From Guillardia theta CCMP2712 (lineage: Eukaryota; Cryptophyceae; Pyrenomonadales; Geminigeraceae): DNA of 64,000 bases. Of the stretch, positions 34,890 to 47,800 are shown piece after piece; position 1 is the stretch's first letter; each line of letters starts with the position of its first letter. Below the pieces are notes generated by a model. It saw only the letters and a list, made by a program, of their open reading frames with translations, was not told the DNA's origin and did not search any database. Position numbers and translations under genes: made by a program. The DNA lies in contig NW_005434664.1 in the NCBI RefSeq assembly GCF_000315625.1, positions 1,035,228 through 1,099,227 on the forward strand. The letters are read 5' to 3'.

Positions 34890-35932
34890 TCGGAGCCTCA
34901 GGGCCTGGGCCGCCGCCTCCGAGCGAGGCATTGCATATGTCACAGTGTTCAGCCCTGGCCGGGCAGCACGGCGGCGACCATGACTCAGTCGGCCACTACC
35001 GGGTCCGGATGATCCGATCGGACGGGGACGTCGGACCGACCGTTTATTTGGTCACAGAGTCAGCTTGACGGTCCGATCATCGGATGGCAGCCGAGCCGGG
35101 GCTATACGCCGTCTGCCATGATCTGATCTGATCACTGCACTGCGGCACCCGGTGACCCGGCCGGGCCCGGCCGGGCCGGGCGGCGCATCGAAGCCGCCGA
35201 GTCCGACTCCCGGAGTCCCGGTCGGAGCGCCGGGCTGGTCCGGGCCGGGGAGTCGGCGGCGACGGATCGGATCGAGTATCGGATGACAGTGATCCGACTC
35301 AGTGACTCGATCTGCCGACCGGGCCGGGCCGCCGCCCGCCGGCGGTGCCCGGCGCTCGGAGGCGGGAGTCGGAGTTCCGAGTCACGAGTCGGACTCACAA
35401 TGATCCGATGATCAGCGGGGGCGGGCCCGGCCGGGCCGGCCGGCCGGGCGACGGGCGCCGCACACGGCCCGGCCGGCGACCGGGTCCGGCCGCACTGCCC
35501 GGCCCACCGCGGCACCGGCGCGGAGTCGGAGAGTCGCCCAGCCTGGACCCGTACGGTGCCAGGTCACAGTGAGCCGCCGCTGCCGCTACGGCCGGCCGGG
35601 CCCGGCCGGTCCGACAGTACGGTGGCAGTGCGGCCGCCTCCCGGCGGGCGCCGGCCGGGGCGACCGTCGGACTGAGAGTCGGGCCGGTCGGCCCGGGCCC
35701 GGGGGCCCGGGGAGTCCGAACTTTCTTCGGAAGCGGCCCGGAGTACGGTCCGATCCGGCGGTCCGATCCGACTCGAGTCACTGCAAGTCCGCCGTGACGG
35801 TGACGCCGGGTCACCGGGTGATCGGACGGATCCGACGGAGTCACGTACCGTGCCAGTACCGTACGGCGGGCCCCCGGGGCCCGGCCCTGTCGTCCCGAGG
35901 CCGGCTTGCTCTGTACGGTAGGTGGGCGTAGA
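34890..35932. repeat. GC-rich island D (largest)
   Basis: About 1 kb dominated by GGCCGGGCCCGGCC-like words, with GATCCGATC/TCCGATCCGACTC and GAGTCACTGAGTC words and a CAGTACCGTACGG word near 35867. Both strands are open over long stretches, and all translations are Arg/Pro/Gly/Ala. It is followed at once by a G-rich tract (35946 onward). Confidence 0.75.
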
Positions 35933-35945
35933 GACTACGTCCTTC

Positions 35946-36923
35946 CCGTTAAGTTGTGGCAGGTAGGGGTGGGGTTGTTCTGCTAGATGATAGTACGGGT
36001 GGTATCTGAAGATTGTATGTGGACCCCCTTCCATTCCTCATTCGGAGGCTAGACAGGAAAGCTCGAGATGACGGGTGGTAGGCCTAAAAAATGGGGGTGA
36101 GTGTGAGGGAGGGGTTCTTTGGTGGGGTGGGTAGTGTGCTAGAGTGGGTGAGAGTCTCTAGCAAGGGATTGGGAATGCAGAGGGGTTTCAAGCCATGGGC
36201 TCGAAGTGAGGAGCGAGATGAGGAGCCGAGGAAATGGAGAGCCGAGGAGGGGAGAGGAGAAGAGGAGAGGGGAGGAGAGGATGAGAGGAGGAGCAGTAGG
36301 AGGGGGGGGGGGGGGGGGGGGACCCGAACAGAGCAAATGACGAGACGGAGTAACAAAAATGATGGAGAGGGGAGAAGCAAAAGGGAAGGAGAAAGTGGAA
36401 AGAATGAGAGAAGGAGGGAAAGCGGAGAGGGAAAAAAATAGAATGAAAGTAGAAGACACGAGGACGATGTCGAGGGGGTTCGGGTGGCAATTGGAGTACA
36501 AGAGCACGGGGAGATTACAAAAGAGGACAGGAGACTTTTTCGGCGTGTCTGTTTTATAAGCCAAAACAAGACAAATCAACATCCCCAAGTTCGTTTTATA
36601 GACTCTATGACGACAGAGAACACATGCTTTGCGATGTATGCCAACAAGATTTGTAAGAACACATTGTATCAGTGTAGAAAGCTAGTGTCCAATATGAAGA
36701 AAGTGGGCAAGCAGCATTTTTAGAGTGCGGCAGTAAGCTGCCCTGTTTAGCACCTGGTATGAGAAGGATCTCGTCCCTGGGCACAAAATCCTACAAGGAT
36801 GCTGGGGCAAATCATGTGAATAGGCTTGCGAGAAGGACAACTGAAGTGGAATGATGCAGGTCTGAAGCCATGAAGCGATCCTCGAGCGGGTGAGGAGTTT
36901 GATCGCACTAGGTTGTACATGTC
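35946..36923. other. G-rich then GA-rich intergenic stretch
   Basis: Starts with GGTAGGGGTGGGG-type sequence (35946-36140), then GA-rich sequence with a G homopolymer of about 20 (36302-36321), then unique sequence. Open frames on the complementary strand are low-complexity Ser/Pro/Leu. No gene is supported before the PPIP5K start. Confidence 0.5.
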
Positions 36924-39900
36924 ATGATTTCAAACATCAGCATGAGCGGCAAGGGCACCACGAGGACGGGGAGTGGCTCAGGAGTGCACGCGATCAACAT
37001 CGGGCTGTGTGCTATGGACAAGAAGGTGGCGTGATGGTGATTTGAAGAGTGTTGCTGAGTGTTGGCAAGGTTGATGGAAAGCCGATGAGAGAGCTTGTTC
37101 AACGCCTTTCCAAGTGACTTGACCACTGTCAGATGTACCGAGTGTGTGACTGTGATCTTGATGAACAGGGCGGGGGAGTTTTCCTTCACTCTGTTCGGAG
37201 ACGATTTGATCTTGAACAAGTGATAGTTCCACGTGCTGTAGCTGGAAGTGACTCTGTGACAAAGGCCCGTCGAAGAGTGGCCGACCTGCGATGTCCTGAT
37301 CGCCTTCTACTCGGGAGGTGAGCATGTTCTTGGTTGGCCCTGCATGACTTCCCTCTCCAAGGGTTTCCGCTCAAGAAGGCCATGGACTATGCCGAGATGC
37401 ACCCTGAGATGCACCTGCTCAACGATCTAGAGGTGGGAAGCTGTTGAGCTGGGGGGTGCCTGGCATGCCTGACCCTCTTCTCCGGCTCAGGTGCAGAACA
37501 TGTTGTTCGACAGGAGATGCGTGTATAAGATGCTCACCGACAACGGCATCCCGGTACCGCACCATGTCTTCTGCAACCGAGGAGAAGACAAAGTGGGGCT
37601 CTTCATCCCTGGAATGGCGAAACCTGGCCCGCCATGGCCCACCAGCCACTTCGAGGAATTTGAAGATTACATCATCTGCGATGGAGTGAGGATCAACAAG
37701 CCTTTCGTGGAGAAGCCTGTTTCAGGAGAGGACCACAACGTCTGGATCTACTACCCAAGATCTGCCGGCGGAGGAATCAAGAAACTGTTCAGGAAGGTTG
37801 ACAACAAGTCTTCTGACTTCTTCCCTGATGAGAATGAGACGCGCAAGGAGGTTGACAAGCATGTTCTGCCAAGCCCAGCTGATCTGAGACTGTTTGACAG
37901 GGCTCGTACATTTACGAGGAGTTCATGACCACCGACGGTACAGATGTCAAGGTAGGTGTATGAGATGTGACAGGCTGCTTGTCATTCTTGCTTGTCAAGG
38001 TCTATGCTGTCGGCCCGGAGTACGCGCATGCTGAGGCAAGGAAGTCGCCGGTTGTGGATGGGGTGGTGCAGCGATCGGACGACGGTAAGGAGATCCGATA
38101 CCCTGTGATGCTGTCGAGGAGGCAGAAGAGAATCGCCCATGATGTGGTGATGGCGTTCAAGCAGACAGTCTGCGGCTTCGATCTGCTGGTGTGCGGAGGG
38201 AAGAACTACGTGTGCGACGTGAACGGATGGAGCTTCGTCAAGAACTCTCAGCGCTTTTGGGATGATGCGACATGCACTCTGCGGCAGATGATTTTCTTAG
38301 AGCAGAGGAGGAGGAGGCGGCTGGGACATGGCTTCGCTCCTGAACCTCGTGTCCGCTCCTTCAACGACCTGGAAGTCCTCCATCCCATGCACCCTCACGA
38401 TGAGAACGCGAATGAGAGTGAAGAGGGCGCCAAGGAGGTGGATAAGGAGAAGGAGGAGGACGCAGAGGAGGAGGAGCCCGAGGAGCCAGAAACCGAGCAG
38501 CTCCGCTGCGTCATCGCGATCATCCGTCACGGCGACAGGACGCCGAAGCAGAAAATGAAGCTCAAGATTCAGCGGGATGGACCTTGCCAGGCGATCTTCG
38601 ACCTCTTCTCCAAGATGTCTGACCCTGAGAAACCGACCAAGGAGGTGAAGCTCAAGACCGCCAAGGAGCTGACCACCATGCTCGACACGACGAGGACCAT
38701 GCTGCGGCAGCTTCGGCAGAGCGACGACGAGGAGGCAGGGGAGGAGCTGAAGAGCAAGCTAGAGCAAATGAGGTCTGTGCTGGAGAAGGGAGGAAAGTTC
38801 TCGGGGATCAACCGCAAAGTTCAGATCAAGCCGACCAAGTTCGAGGCGGCGTCGCCAGAGGGGCAGGGGGAGCGGAGCGAGAGCTACGGGCAGGTCATCG
38901 AGCTCCTCATCGTGGCCAAGTGGGGAGGAAGCTTGACAGACCTCGGGAAGGCGCAGGCGGCAGAGCTGGGCGAGAGGTTCCGAGACGAGCTCTACCCCGG
39001 TGACTCCACCACCTTCTTGCGCCTGCACAACTCGTACCGGCACGATCTCAAGATCTACTCGTCGGACGAGGGGAGGGTGCAGATGACGGCTGCTGCCTTC
39101 ACCAAGTCCTTCCTGGGGCTGGAGGGCGAGTTGACTCCCATCCTCGTCTCCCTCGTGTCCAAGGATCGCAACGCGCACTCGATGCTCGACCCGAGCGGGG
39201 TGAACCTCAGCAAGGGGATCCAGGAAGAGGTCAAGGCAACGCTGCGGGGGATTCTATCGAGAAACGAGGACATCACAGACATCAGCACCAAGGAGTTCAA
39301 CGCGCTCTCGAGCGCCGTGGTCAACGCGATCAAGGCGATCAGGAACCCGACGGAGAAGCTGACGGAGCTAAGGAAAAGCATCTACCGCCTGCTGGCCGAG
39401 CTTGACGAGCACATTAAGAAGCAGAAGCTAGCTGTGAGGCTGGACCCGCACGACCCCGAGCACAGCAGCGACGTGGCGGACATGATCGACCTGGAGAACG
39501 GGGAGACCCTGCGGCTGATGCACTCGAGGTGGAAGAAGCTGTACGATGACCTCTGGGACGAGAAGGGCGAGACGTTCGACATCTCCAAGATCCCCGATGT
39601 GTACGACTGCTGCAAGTACGACGCAATACACACACAGCCGCGGCTGGGCCTGAAGGAGCTGGAGAACACGTACAAGATTAGCAGGCAGCTTTCGGAGTTC
39701 GTCGCGCCGTCCGAGTACGGGCTGACGAGGAGGCAGCGGCTGGACATTGGCAGCACCATCTGCCGCAACCTCATTGACAAGATCAGCATTGACATCGAGA
39801 GCGCCCTGCTGAAACCCAAGATGGAGAACGAGGAGGCGATCTCCGAGTCAGACGACGAGAACGAGGGGACGCTGAGACTGAACCCGGACTTCATGAATGA

Positions 39901-40336
39901 CGAGGACTTCATCGACCACCAGATCAAGACGAGGCTCTATTTCACCTCCGAGTCTCACGTTCACTCCATCCTCAACACCCTCCGCTACTACTACCATGTG
40001 GACTCTCAGTCCAAAAGGAACGCCGTCTTCTCCCCCGAGTCCCAGCTAGCGCTCAATGTCATCCCCGAGTTCGACTACCTCTCTCAGATCGTCTTCAAGG
40101 TCTACGAGAATCTCACGGTCGCCGAGACAGACTCTCGCAGGTACTTCATGCGCATCGGCGTCAGCCCAGGAGTAGCAGGAAACTGCATCGAGCTCCATGA
40201 AGGAAGCTGCGGCGCGCGCGGCTGCCAACCTCTGCAGTGGCTGAGCCCCGACGGAGAGATACTGAGAGCGCAGACGTTCCTCAGAATCTGCAAGAAAATC
40301 TCCCAGAGAGTGGACCAGCAGCGAGACGGCCTGTAA
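36924..40336 (+). CDS. PPIP5K: Diphosphoinositol-pentakisphosphate kinase (PPIP5K/VIP1)
   Basis: Makes 1-diphosphoinositol phosphates (InsP8 pathway). Exons give the VIP order: INIGLCAMDKK, VDGKPMRELVQRLS, EFSFTLFGDDLILNK, PVEEWPTCDVLIAFYSGG, GFPLKKAMDYAEMHPEMH, VQNMLFDRRCVYKMLTDNG. The ATP-grasp core follows: RINKPFVEKPVSGEDHNVWI, GSYIYEEFMTTDGTDVK, VYAVGPEYAHAEARKSP, LLVCGGKNYVCDVNGWSFVK. An acidic linker (about 38400-38490) leads to the histidine-acid-phosphatase-like domain with RHGDRTPKQKMKLK and, further on, EFDYLSQIVFKVYENL. Introns are short and phase-consistent (for example AACAA|GTGATAG ... AAAG|GCCC giving NKPVEEW). From 37984 one exon encodes nearly 790 residues. The predicted protein is about 1,080 residues, typical for the family. 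The start could be Met 36924 or 36942. Confidence 0.92.
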
Positions 40337-40569
40337 GCCCCCTCCTCCTCTCCTGTCCTGTTCGCCCTCCTGCCTCTCTCACATGGCCAGCCCCCGTCCC
40401 CGGTCCCCTCCCTCATCTTTCCTCTCTCGTTTCTCTTGTCCTTTCCTCGAGTCTGACTGTCTTGCTCGGTGCAGTCTGCAAGCGCGAAAGGATCTTGAGA
40501 AGCCTCCTTCTCCTGTGGTAACGACTCCTCTTCAACCTTGTCTTTCTCGCTGATCTCCTGAACCCTCCT

Positions 40570-40625
40570 AGTCCTCCTCTCCTCAGGGCCTCCTCCTCCT
40601 CCTCCTCCTCCTCCTCCTCCTCGGC
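40570..40625 (+). repeat. (CCT)n microsatellite downstream of PPIP5K
   Basis: A perfect CTC triplet run of about 12 copies (CCTCCTCCTCC, about 40588-40623) in the 3' region of the PPIP5K gene. Confidence 0.8.
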
Positions 40626-40783
40626 TCCACCTCCACCACATCATCCTCCTCCTTCCCCCTGCTGACCAGTGCCCCAGGTCAAGAACGGATCGTCAGAGGT
40701 CAAGACTCTTGCATAAGCGCCACTTAAACTTTGTAAACCTACACTGTGACACGTCTGATGAGCCTACCGTACGGTTCGAAAAA

Positions 40784-41000
40784 TCGGAAGCTTACCGTAC
40801 CGTACTAAGAGCGGCTGGCCCTGGTCAGAGTCACCCTATGACCGTACCGTACCGTACTACTATGATACTGCCCGGCCACACCTCAGTGCCGGGCCGCCGG
40901 GCCCGGCCGTCGGGCCCGGCCGTCGGGCCCGGCCGTCGGGGGCCGACTGGATCATGATCCGGCCCGGGCCTGCCCGGCGGCGGCGGCGCGGCCGGGCTGA
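40784..41000. repeat. GC-rich island E with CCGTAC runs
   Basis: Begins with TACCGTACCGTACTAAG and ACCGTACCGTACCGTAC, then a 14-bp unit (CGGGCCCGGCCGT) repeated three times, ending in GCGGCGGCGGCGCGG. Compact example of the shared island vocabulary. It ends about 50 bp before the next gene's proposed start. Confidence 0.75.
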
Positions 41001-41053
41001 AAACTTTTAAACGGTTATGGATTCTGCAATGCAATAACCGACGGTGTGGAACA

Positions 41054-43130
41054 ATGGCAGGGGACGCATATTCGAAGCAATGGGCGGTCGCCGTCGCCGC
41101 ATGCGGTGAGAGGAGGAGGAGGAGGGAGAAGAGACATGAAACAGAACGAGAAGATCAAGTAGGAGTTGGAGGAAGAAGGCAACAAAGAGAACGACCTTCT
41201 CCCGTCAGAACCCAACAGGATGAGTTAGTGGGGGTCGAAAGGAGGGAGGGGATACTCGATGGAGTAGCTTAGCCTGGGTGGTATCCATGAGTCGAAGACA
41301 AGTCCGCACTCTGTATCTCTGAATGCTCACATTCGCATTCCATTCCTAGCTCTCTGCTGCTATCACATCGGTGCGTTCACCCCGCCGCTCCTTCCCTCCC
41401 GTCGTCTTGTGGTGCGAAACCTGGGCGGTCGACCATGTGGGTTTTGATCATGCTTGCTGATCATGCAGCCTAGCGCGACTGTCTCTCAGCATGCGGGGAT
41501 ACGTCGCCATCCATCCAGCTCTAGAGCATACCTGTTTCCCAGCAGATCTCGGCTCCCCCTCATCTCCCTTCGGTGTTCTATTGCCGAGCAACTCGCCGCG
41601 CCCACTGTCGTCTCTGAGTACTTCAGCGCACAGGTTCTTGTGGTGAAGGATGTCACTGCCTAGTGTCTCACTGTGATGCTGCAGACAAGGCTGGGGCTCC
41701 TTCGAACTCAGATGTTAGAATGGTATGAGGAAGAAGATCGTTACGAGGAGGACGCTGAGGCCATCTTAAACGAGTTCGTGTATGATCCTCCTCCATCCCA
41801 CCTTCCCTTGCATCATCTTTGTGACTGGGTTCTCTGTTCATTAGAAATCATGTGAAGTCGAGCACCAACTGGGTTGTTGTTCAGGAGAGCGAATCTGGTG
41901 GGTGAAATCGAAATCTGAGATCCAACCTCAGACTCTTGCTGCAGAAATTATCGCGACCTATCAGGACTCAAGTGGCGCCGCCTTGCTGCATGTTGGTCTC
42001 TACGGGTGGGACTTGTGCAGCATCTTGACAACCTGGTGACTGTGAAGACAGACTGGAGAACTGGAAGTCTCTTAGAGTCATCCGCGACCCTTCCATTCCC
42101 GCAGAACCGTTCTTCGAGTTGAGGTGCGAAGGTTGGTGAAGTGCGCAATGGTGACTGACGCTGTTGACTAGGATGGTTGGGACAGAGGTGCTGACACAGG
42201 AGATAGCATATGAAATAGTCAAGGAGTTGATGAGCAGTAACTTGTCTTGTTCAAACATCCCCTAGCTCATCTTGTTCGATCCCAGACGTCTTTGCGAAGT
42301 TTTCCGGGGAGGAGTGGAGGTCAGAGGATTTGCCTCAGATAGGAACGAGGTAAGAGCTCTGCACTGTCTCTCAGCGACCGACTGTTTTGTGTCAGCGGCT
42401 TGACGGACAAGAATGGTGACGACGTGAACCAAGGTGGGTCAATATTCCTTCCCCACCCTCCATGAACTCTTATTTTATCCCTCACTCCAGCCCTCGTAAG
42501 ACCGCCGTGCACGGCTGCATGCTTGCAGCGAGCGATTCCTGGGGAGGACAGGTGAAGGGTGTTTGCTCCATGGCACCTCTGACCAAGGTCTCAAGGCCCT
42601 TCATGGACACCAGCTCCATCACAGATTGGCTCTTACCCCAGCTGCAAATTGAAATGAAGGCAAGTTGAAAACTGCTGGGCGGCCTGAAACTCACAGGACA
42701 TGCAGGATGAAGACGATTATCTGGGGGTGCCGGGAACGACGCCGGTCGATGGGAGGTGCGGACGCGCCCGGTCCTGTGACGAATCATGACGTGGCTCAAG
42801 GGAATACGCTGAGGGACATTTTGGGGTGTATGCCTTGAACAAGAGACCGCCCAAGATCCCTGAGAACCAGACCGAACCGTACATCCCCTCTACCCAGAGG
42901 TCCAACAGAAGTTTCCGGGTGTTGTCTGCTGTGCTCTGTTTTGGTTCCTCCTCGCTGACTTGTTGTGGGTAGATTGAGGTGAGCAAGTACGAGACCGAGG
43001 AGTTGAGGAGGAGGGGAATGGTAATGCTCCTTCACCTTCCTGTGCTTGTGCTCCACCAATGAAGGAACCTCAGGCAACCGAGGAGCTGGAAGGCGAGTAC
43101 TTAGACGAGGAGAAGGAAGAGAACTGGTAA
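41054..43130 (+). CDS. Hypothetical acidic multi-exon protein
   Basis: No family recognised. Coding-like exons on the plus strand include the proposed start MAGDAYSKQWAVAVAAC (41054), RLGLLRTQMLEWYEEEDRY then EEDAEAILNEF (about 41680-41780), DRLENWKSLRVIRDPSIPAE (about 42040-42120), MVGTEVLTQEIAYEIVKELM (about 42175), SIPDVFAKFSGEEWRSEDLP (about 42275-42350), GLTDKNGDDVNQ (about 42395), KTAVHGCMLAASDSWGGQVK to LPQLQIEMK (about 42495-42665), and an acidic C-terminus KYETEELRRRGM then EPQATEELEGEYLDEEKEEN. Exon joins were not all resolved. It is Glu/Asp-rich overall. Confidence that a gene exists is moderate; boundaries are poor. Confidence 0.45.
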
Positions 43131-43284
43131 GAATGCTAATATCAATCCTTCAACGTTTTTGACATGTTGACATCAGAGATTTGAAACTTAGTGGTCGGGC
43201 TGAATCTATTAAAAAAAAACGCATCACCGACTACTGAAGACTCTCACTGTCATGTGCCGTCCATGGCCGCATGCTATGGCCGCG

Positions 43285-43510
43285 ATGATCGGTGTGGCCC
43301 GGCTACACTGCGGCGGCGGCCGGCCCGGCGACTCACTGAGTCACTGCCGGCGTACGCCGGGTCCGGTCACGCGGCCCGGGCCGGGGCTGGTTTTAAGTTC
43401 CGAAGTTCATGCCGGCCCCTCGGAGTAAGAAACTCCGAAGGGCCCCGGCCCCGAGCCGCACTCAAAGTTTCATAGGCTGGCCGCGCTGTCAGCAGCGGCC
43501 GGATCACCAC
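43285..43510. repeat. GC-rich island F with flanking G-rich tract
   Basis: CGGCGGCGGCCGGCCCGGCGACTCACTGAG and CGTACGCCGGGTCCGG words. A G-rich tract (GGGGTGGGGGTTAG, GGGTAGGGTG) follows at 43810-43955, just upstream of the TATA box of the next gene. Confidence 0.65.
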
Positions 43511-43985
43511 TCGGCCTCCTGGCCTTCAAAGATACAAAAACAAGGTTTTTACTTCCAACTGTACAGAAAATTTCAGTCAATGCTCGCCTCCCTCAAAAGT
43601 TGACTTCGTTGATCTCTTTCGCCTTTCTTTTAGAACATTTTTAGGAGGTACTTTTTGTACTGTATGTAAAAATCTGTACTGACCGCAACACTTTTAGAGG
43701 CTCTACAAACTAATATTTTCTTTATTGAACTGGTACTGCCAGCCCTGGTTTACTACCACTAATAATCAACGCAAAGTCATGGCAGCCAGCAAGCAGTCAT
43801 CCTAGCCCACAAATAGGGGTGGGGGTTAGATAATTTATGGGTGGGGTAATTGGGAACATACGGTGCAGACTCGAAATCCTGGTACAAACGACTGAACATA
43901 GTAGGGTAGGGTGATCATAGTCGCAACAGAAGGTGGGGTGATCTTTTGGTAACGGGGTGGTGTCATCCAGGCTTATCTCCCCCGA

Positions 43986-43993
43986 TATAAAAG
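43986..43993 (+). promoter_or_regulatory. TATA-box-like element
   Basis: TATAAAAG within CCCGATATAAAAGATACT, 135 bp upstream of the ATG at 44128 and followed by a CT-rich leader. It is the clearest TATA-like element in the window. Confidence 0.5.
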
Positions 43994-44127
43994 ATACTGG
44001 GCAGTGGGCAGTTCCATGCGCTGCTCCTGCTGCTGAACTCCTCTACACTCCTTCCCTCCTCTACCGAGGCTCCCTGCTACACACTCGTTCTAACCTTCTC
44101 CGTCCCTACACACCTCCCTGCACAACA

Positions 44128-44562
44128 ATGAACCGAGCTATCCTCCTCGCACGCCCTTTCAGGAGCCTCCGATCTCTCTCCAGGAGCCTCACTCAGCAAG
44201 CCAACCGTCTTGACTCCGTCCTAGGAGGAGACCTGAGTCTCGGGCCTCTTGCCCCGAAGACTATTGCCCCTATGGCCTCTGCCATGCACGTCAACAATGT
44301 GGGAGCCGATGATCACTACATGGTAGACTCTCCGCTCTTTCAGAGTGAGGCCGTGGAAGAGGCTCAGATCAAGGACCGAGCTTATGTCCTCGCCTTGGCA
44401 GAGTCGCTCCTGATTAAGGTCAGCGTCAACTGGAGCCTCGAGCTTACCACAGCCAAGTATGAACAAGCGCATGCGGCTAGCCCTGCTGAAACTTACAAAG
44501 AGCGGGAGCACTGGAGGCATGCGTTACAACTTGCCTATGGCCCAAGCTGCATGCACAGCTAG
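44128..44562 (+). CDS. Small protein with mitochondrial-type presequence
   Basis: Single-exon 144-residue protein, no family recognised. The N-terminus MNRAILLARPFRSLRSLSRS is Arg/Ser/Leu-rich without acids, an amphipathic mitochondrial-targeting pattern. The mature part contains DHYMVDSPLFQSEAVEEAQI, then a helical stretch (DRAYVLALAESLLIKVSV), and ends LAYGPSCMHS. ATG 44128 is preferred over an in-frame upstream Met at 43957 because it follows a TATA-like element and CT-rich leader and opens the presequence. Lack of introns is unusual for this neighbourhood. Confidence 0.6.
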   Translation: MNRAILLARPFRSLRSLSRSLTQQANRLDSVLGGDLSLGPLAPKTIAPMASAMHVNNVGADDHYMVDSPLFQSEAVEEAQIKDRAYVLALAESLLIKVSVNWSLELTTAKYEQAHAASPAETYKEREHWRHALQLAYGPSCMHS

Positions 44563-44818
44563 AGCTGAAACCTTCTTGTCTCCTCTGTTGTCTCGACCCT
44601 CGTCTAGAGTCGACGTGTTGTTCTAGCACCCTTGTTCTGTAACAGTAAACATCTGAAAGCTGCTTGTGAAGTACATGTCTCTACCGTTCTCTACCGTAGG
44701 TTGACACCTGCACTTTGCAATGTAGAGGATTCTGGTTCAGATAGACTAGTTTACAAATTGACAGCATGAGAACTGAGATGAAGAATGCCGATAAAGACAG
44801 AACTATACGACAGCACTA

Positions 44819-47800
44819 TCAATTGCCTCCTAGCGCTACACCGTTGTCCTTGGCCCACTTCTTCACTGTCCGGAGAAGATACTCCACCTGCATGGGTTGG
44901 TCGGTCATGTGCCCGCAGAAGCTAGAACGGTAGGAGAAGAAGCAAGGTGAGGTAGCAAGGAGAGCAAGTAGTAGGAGCAGGAGAAAGAGAGGAGGAACAG
45001 TGGATGTATGGCAGTAGCAGGAGGAGGAGGAGGAGGAGGAGGAGGAGGAAGAGAGAGTGCCTGTGGGTTGGAAGTGCTTCTGAGCATTTCGATCATCTCC
45101 GGGAGGGAGTCTTTGGGCTCTTTCTTGGCCAGCACCTGACGAGTCACTCAGCAGACACACGCACACGTCAGTCCTGACCATCTGAAAGGCGCCGACAAAG
45201 GCTCCTTTCTTGCCCTCCCAGTACTCGGGCAGTGAGTCGATGCGCTCAAGCACATTGAAAGCCTACGAGGCAAGCTCAGATGTATGGGATAGGAAGGGCA
45301 GGAAACTATAAAAGCACCAGCAAAGTAGTGTAGTAATGAAAAGGAGACAGTCTGAGGTGGGAGAAGGGATAGGCAGAAGGGATAGGCAGAAGGGAGAGGG
45401 AGGAGGGAGAAGGGAGAAGGGAGAGGGAGAGGAAGGCGTCACCTTGAGAGAGTAGAAGAAATGCCCCATGGAGTAGCACGTGTTGGCAATCTCCTTCTCT
45501 CAGAGTCACTCGTACAGCAGCTCTCTCCCAGCTCACCTGCAGCAGAACGTACGCGTTGGAGGAGACGTCCAAGGAGAGATAAGCCTGCAAGAGATGTGAC
45601 TCAAGTCCGACATCTGCTGGGGGTCTGCTGACCTCCCATGCAAGGTGAGGCTTGTCGTTGTGTATGTGCGTCCGAGCCCTCCAGGCGATGAAGGAGAACT
45701 CGTTTCTTATCTCCGGTGACTTGACGCTGTCAAACGCCTGCTCCGCTCCCTTCCTGCCCCAGCCTCGGTTAGTCCCAGGAGAGGAGGCTCGCAGCAGCCT
45801 ACCAGTGGCCGGCACAGGCTTGTGCTATGCCGAAGTTGTAGTTGAAGCTGTCGTCCTCTCGCAGGTAGGGCGCGATGGACTGAGAGCGAGTGAGAAGCTT
45901 CCAACAGAGCTCGACCCTTCCAGTCGCAGGCTCGTCGATGTCTCGCGTGCGGGCTGGGCGTCGTCTCGCAGGGGCAGCGGGAGGTGGAGGGGGACTGACC
46001 TTGAGGTAGATGTTCACGTCGTCGAACTGCTTCAGCAGGAAGAAGCACTGGGCCATACACTGCCGCACGCCTCAAGAGAGCCCGCCTCCGCCTCCTCCTC
46101 CCACCTGTCTGCCTGGGATCGTGTCGCAATGGCTGCTGGACGCGCCGACAATCTGCGGCGGGGGAACACGTCATCAGCACGAGCACACGAGCCGGCGAGT
46201 CGTCAAGAGACCTGGAAGTACTGCTGGGCCTGCTTGAGCAGCTCGGAGTTGTTCTTCTCCTGCCCATCGCCGTCACTGAACAGCAGCAGCAGCAGCAGCG
46301 ACGAGCCTGTCCGATGGAGGCATAGACGACTGCTTTCAGGATGTATTCTTCTGGTTGCGTCGGCTCCAGGTCCTTGATCACGTCCTGCGGTGGACGCGTG
46401 AGGCTGATGGGCGAGAGGGACGAGGGGAGGGACGTTGGCGTGCTCGAGGTCGCCCTGGTGGAGGTAGTAGATGCAGAGGTTGATGCGAGCTTCCGGGATG
46501 ACCGACATGAGCGGCGGAAACACCTGCCGGCCCCTCAGCCCTCAGCCCTCGGGGCTTCCCCATCACCTGCAGGGCGTTCTCGCCGCTGAGAGAGGAGGAG
46601 GTCAGCGAAGCAGAGGACCAGCAGGACGTGCGCGCGTCACCTCCGGAAGACTGAGAGGTTGTGCCGGATGAGCTCGTTGTCGATGGACGAGACTGCCAGA
46701 CGGTCACACGCAGCGCAAGAGAGCAGGAGGGAAGAAGAAGGGAGAGGAAGGAGGAGAGAAGGGATAGAGAAGGCGAGAGATGGAGAGGGAGTAGGCGAGG
46801 TGACTGCAGGAGGAGAGGCTGAGGCAGCAGACTGAGGAGGCTCAACAAGAGGCTGCGAGCAAGCGACTCTCTTACCTGGCGCTCCGTAGATGGAGCCCAA
46901 CGCCTTCAGCTCAGCCTGCGGTCAAGACGCCAGTCAGCCTTCGCCCTCCTCTTCCCCTCCTCCACCTCCGCGGCTGATCCGTTGTAGAGCTTGTAGTGGT
47001 TGCATGCTTTGATGTTGATGGCGTACAGGCTGTCTGCTCGCAGCTGGGCAGTCAGGTGGACCATGCGCACGAGCTGAGGTTCACCTGGAAACCGGTTGAG
47101 GTAGAGGTTCAAGATCTCCAGAGACACGTCGTAGTAGTCCTGCAGGGCAAGGCAGCAGGAGCGAGAGGCCGTCAGCGACAGGCGCGTCCAGCAGTCTCAT
47201 CGACCCACCAGCTTGTAGTAGCAGAGGGCCACGTACACGTTGAGCGCGATGTTGTCTCTCTGCTCCAGCAACACCCTCTTGTATACGTCCGTCGCCTCCT
47301 GCCCTCCCCCACCATCAGCCACCAGCAGATGCGCGGGCAGCCTGCCGACCTGATAGTGACCGCGAAGGAAGTGCATGGCGGCTAACGACAGCTGATCTTC
47401 AACGCTGCACGCACGCGCAGCATGACTGCCTGACGCCTCGACGCCTCCTCCTACCTTGCTGACATCTTCTGGTGGTAGATCATGAGCTTACCCTCGTCCC
47501 CTGCCGCTCGTGAGCACCCCCTCGCCCTCCTCCTCTCCTCCTCATACCTATCTTATGCGCCATGTGGAACAGGATCCGGTTCTGCAATTGACCTGGCGGC
47601 CCCCTGCAGGCGAGTCAAGTCAGTCAGCACGAGCTTCCAAGTCCCGTCCCGCACCTCAGCGCGCACTCCTCCACTGCCTTGTACTGCCCGAGCCCGAAGT
47701 GGCAGATGGCCTTCCACAACCAGGCCATGGGCTCAGGGTCTGCCGCTGGACGTGAGGGAGGAGAAGAGGAGCGAGGAGGAGGCGTCGAGTTACCTTGATC

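Noticed and set aside
36084-36588. Minus-strand frames rich in Ser, Pro and Leu near 36.3 kb
   Set aside because: They are the complement of a GA-rich tract containing a G homopolymer, with no motif or conserved exon.
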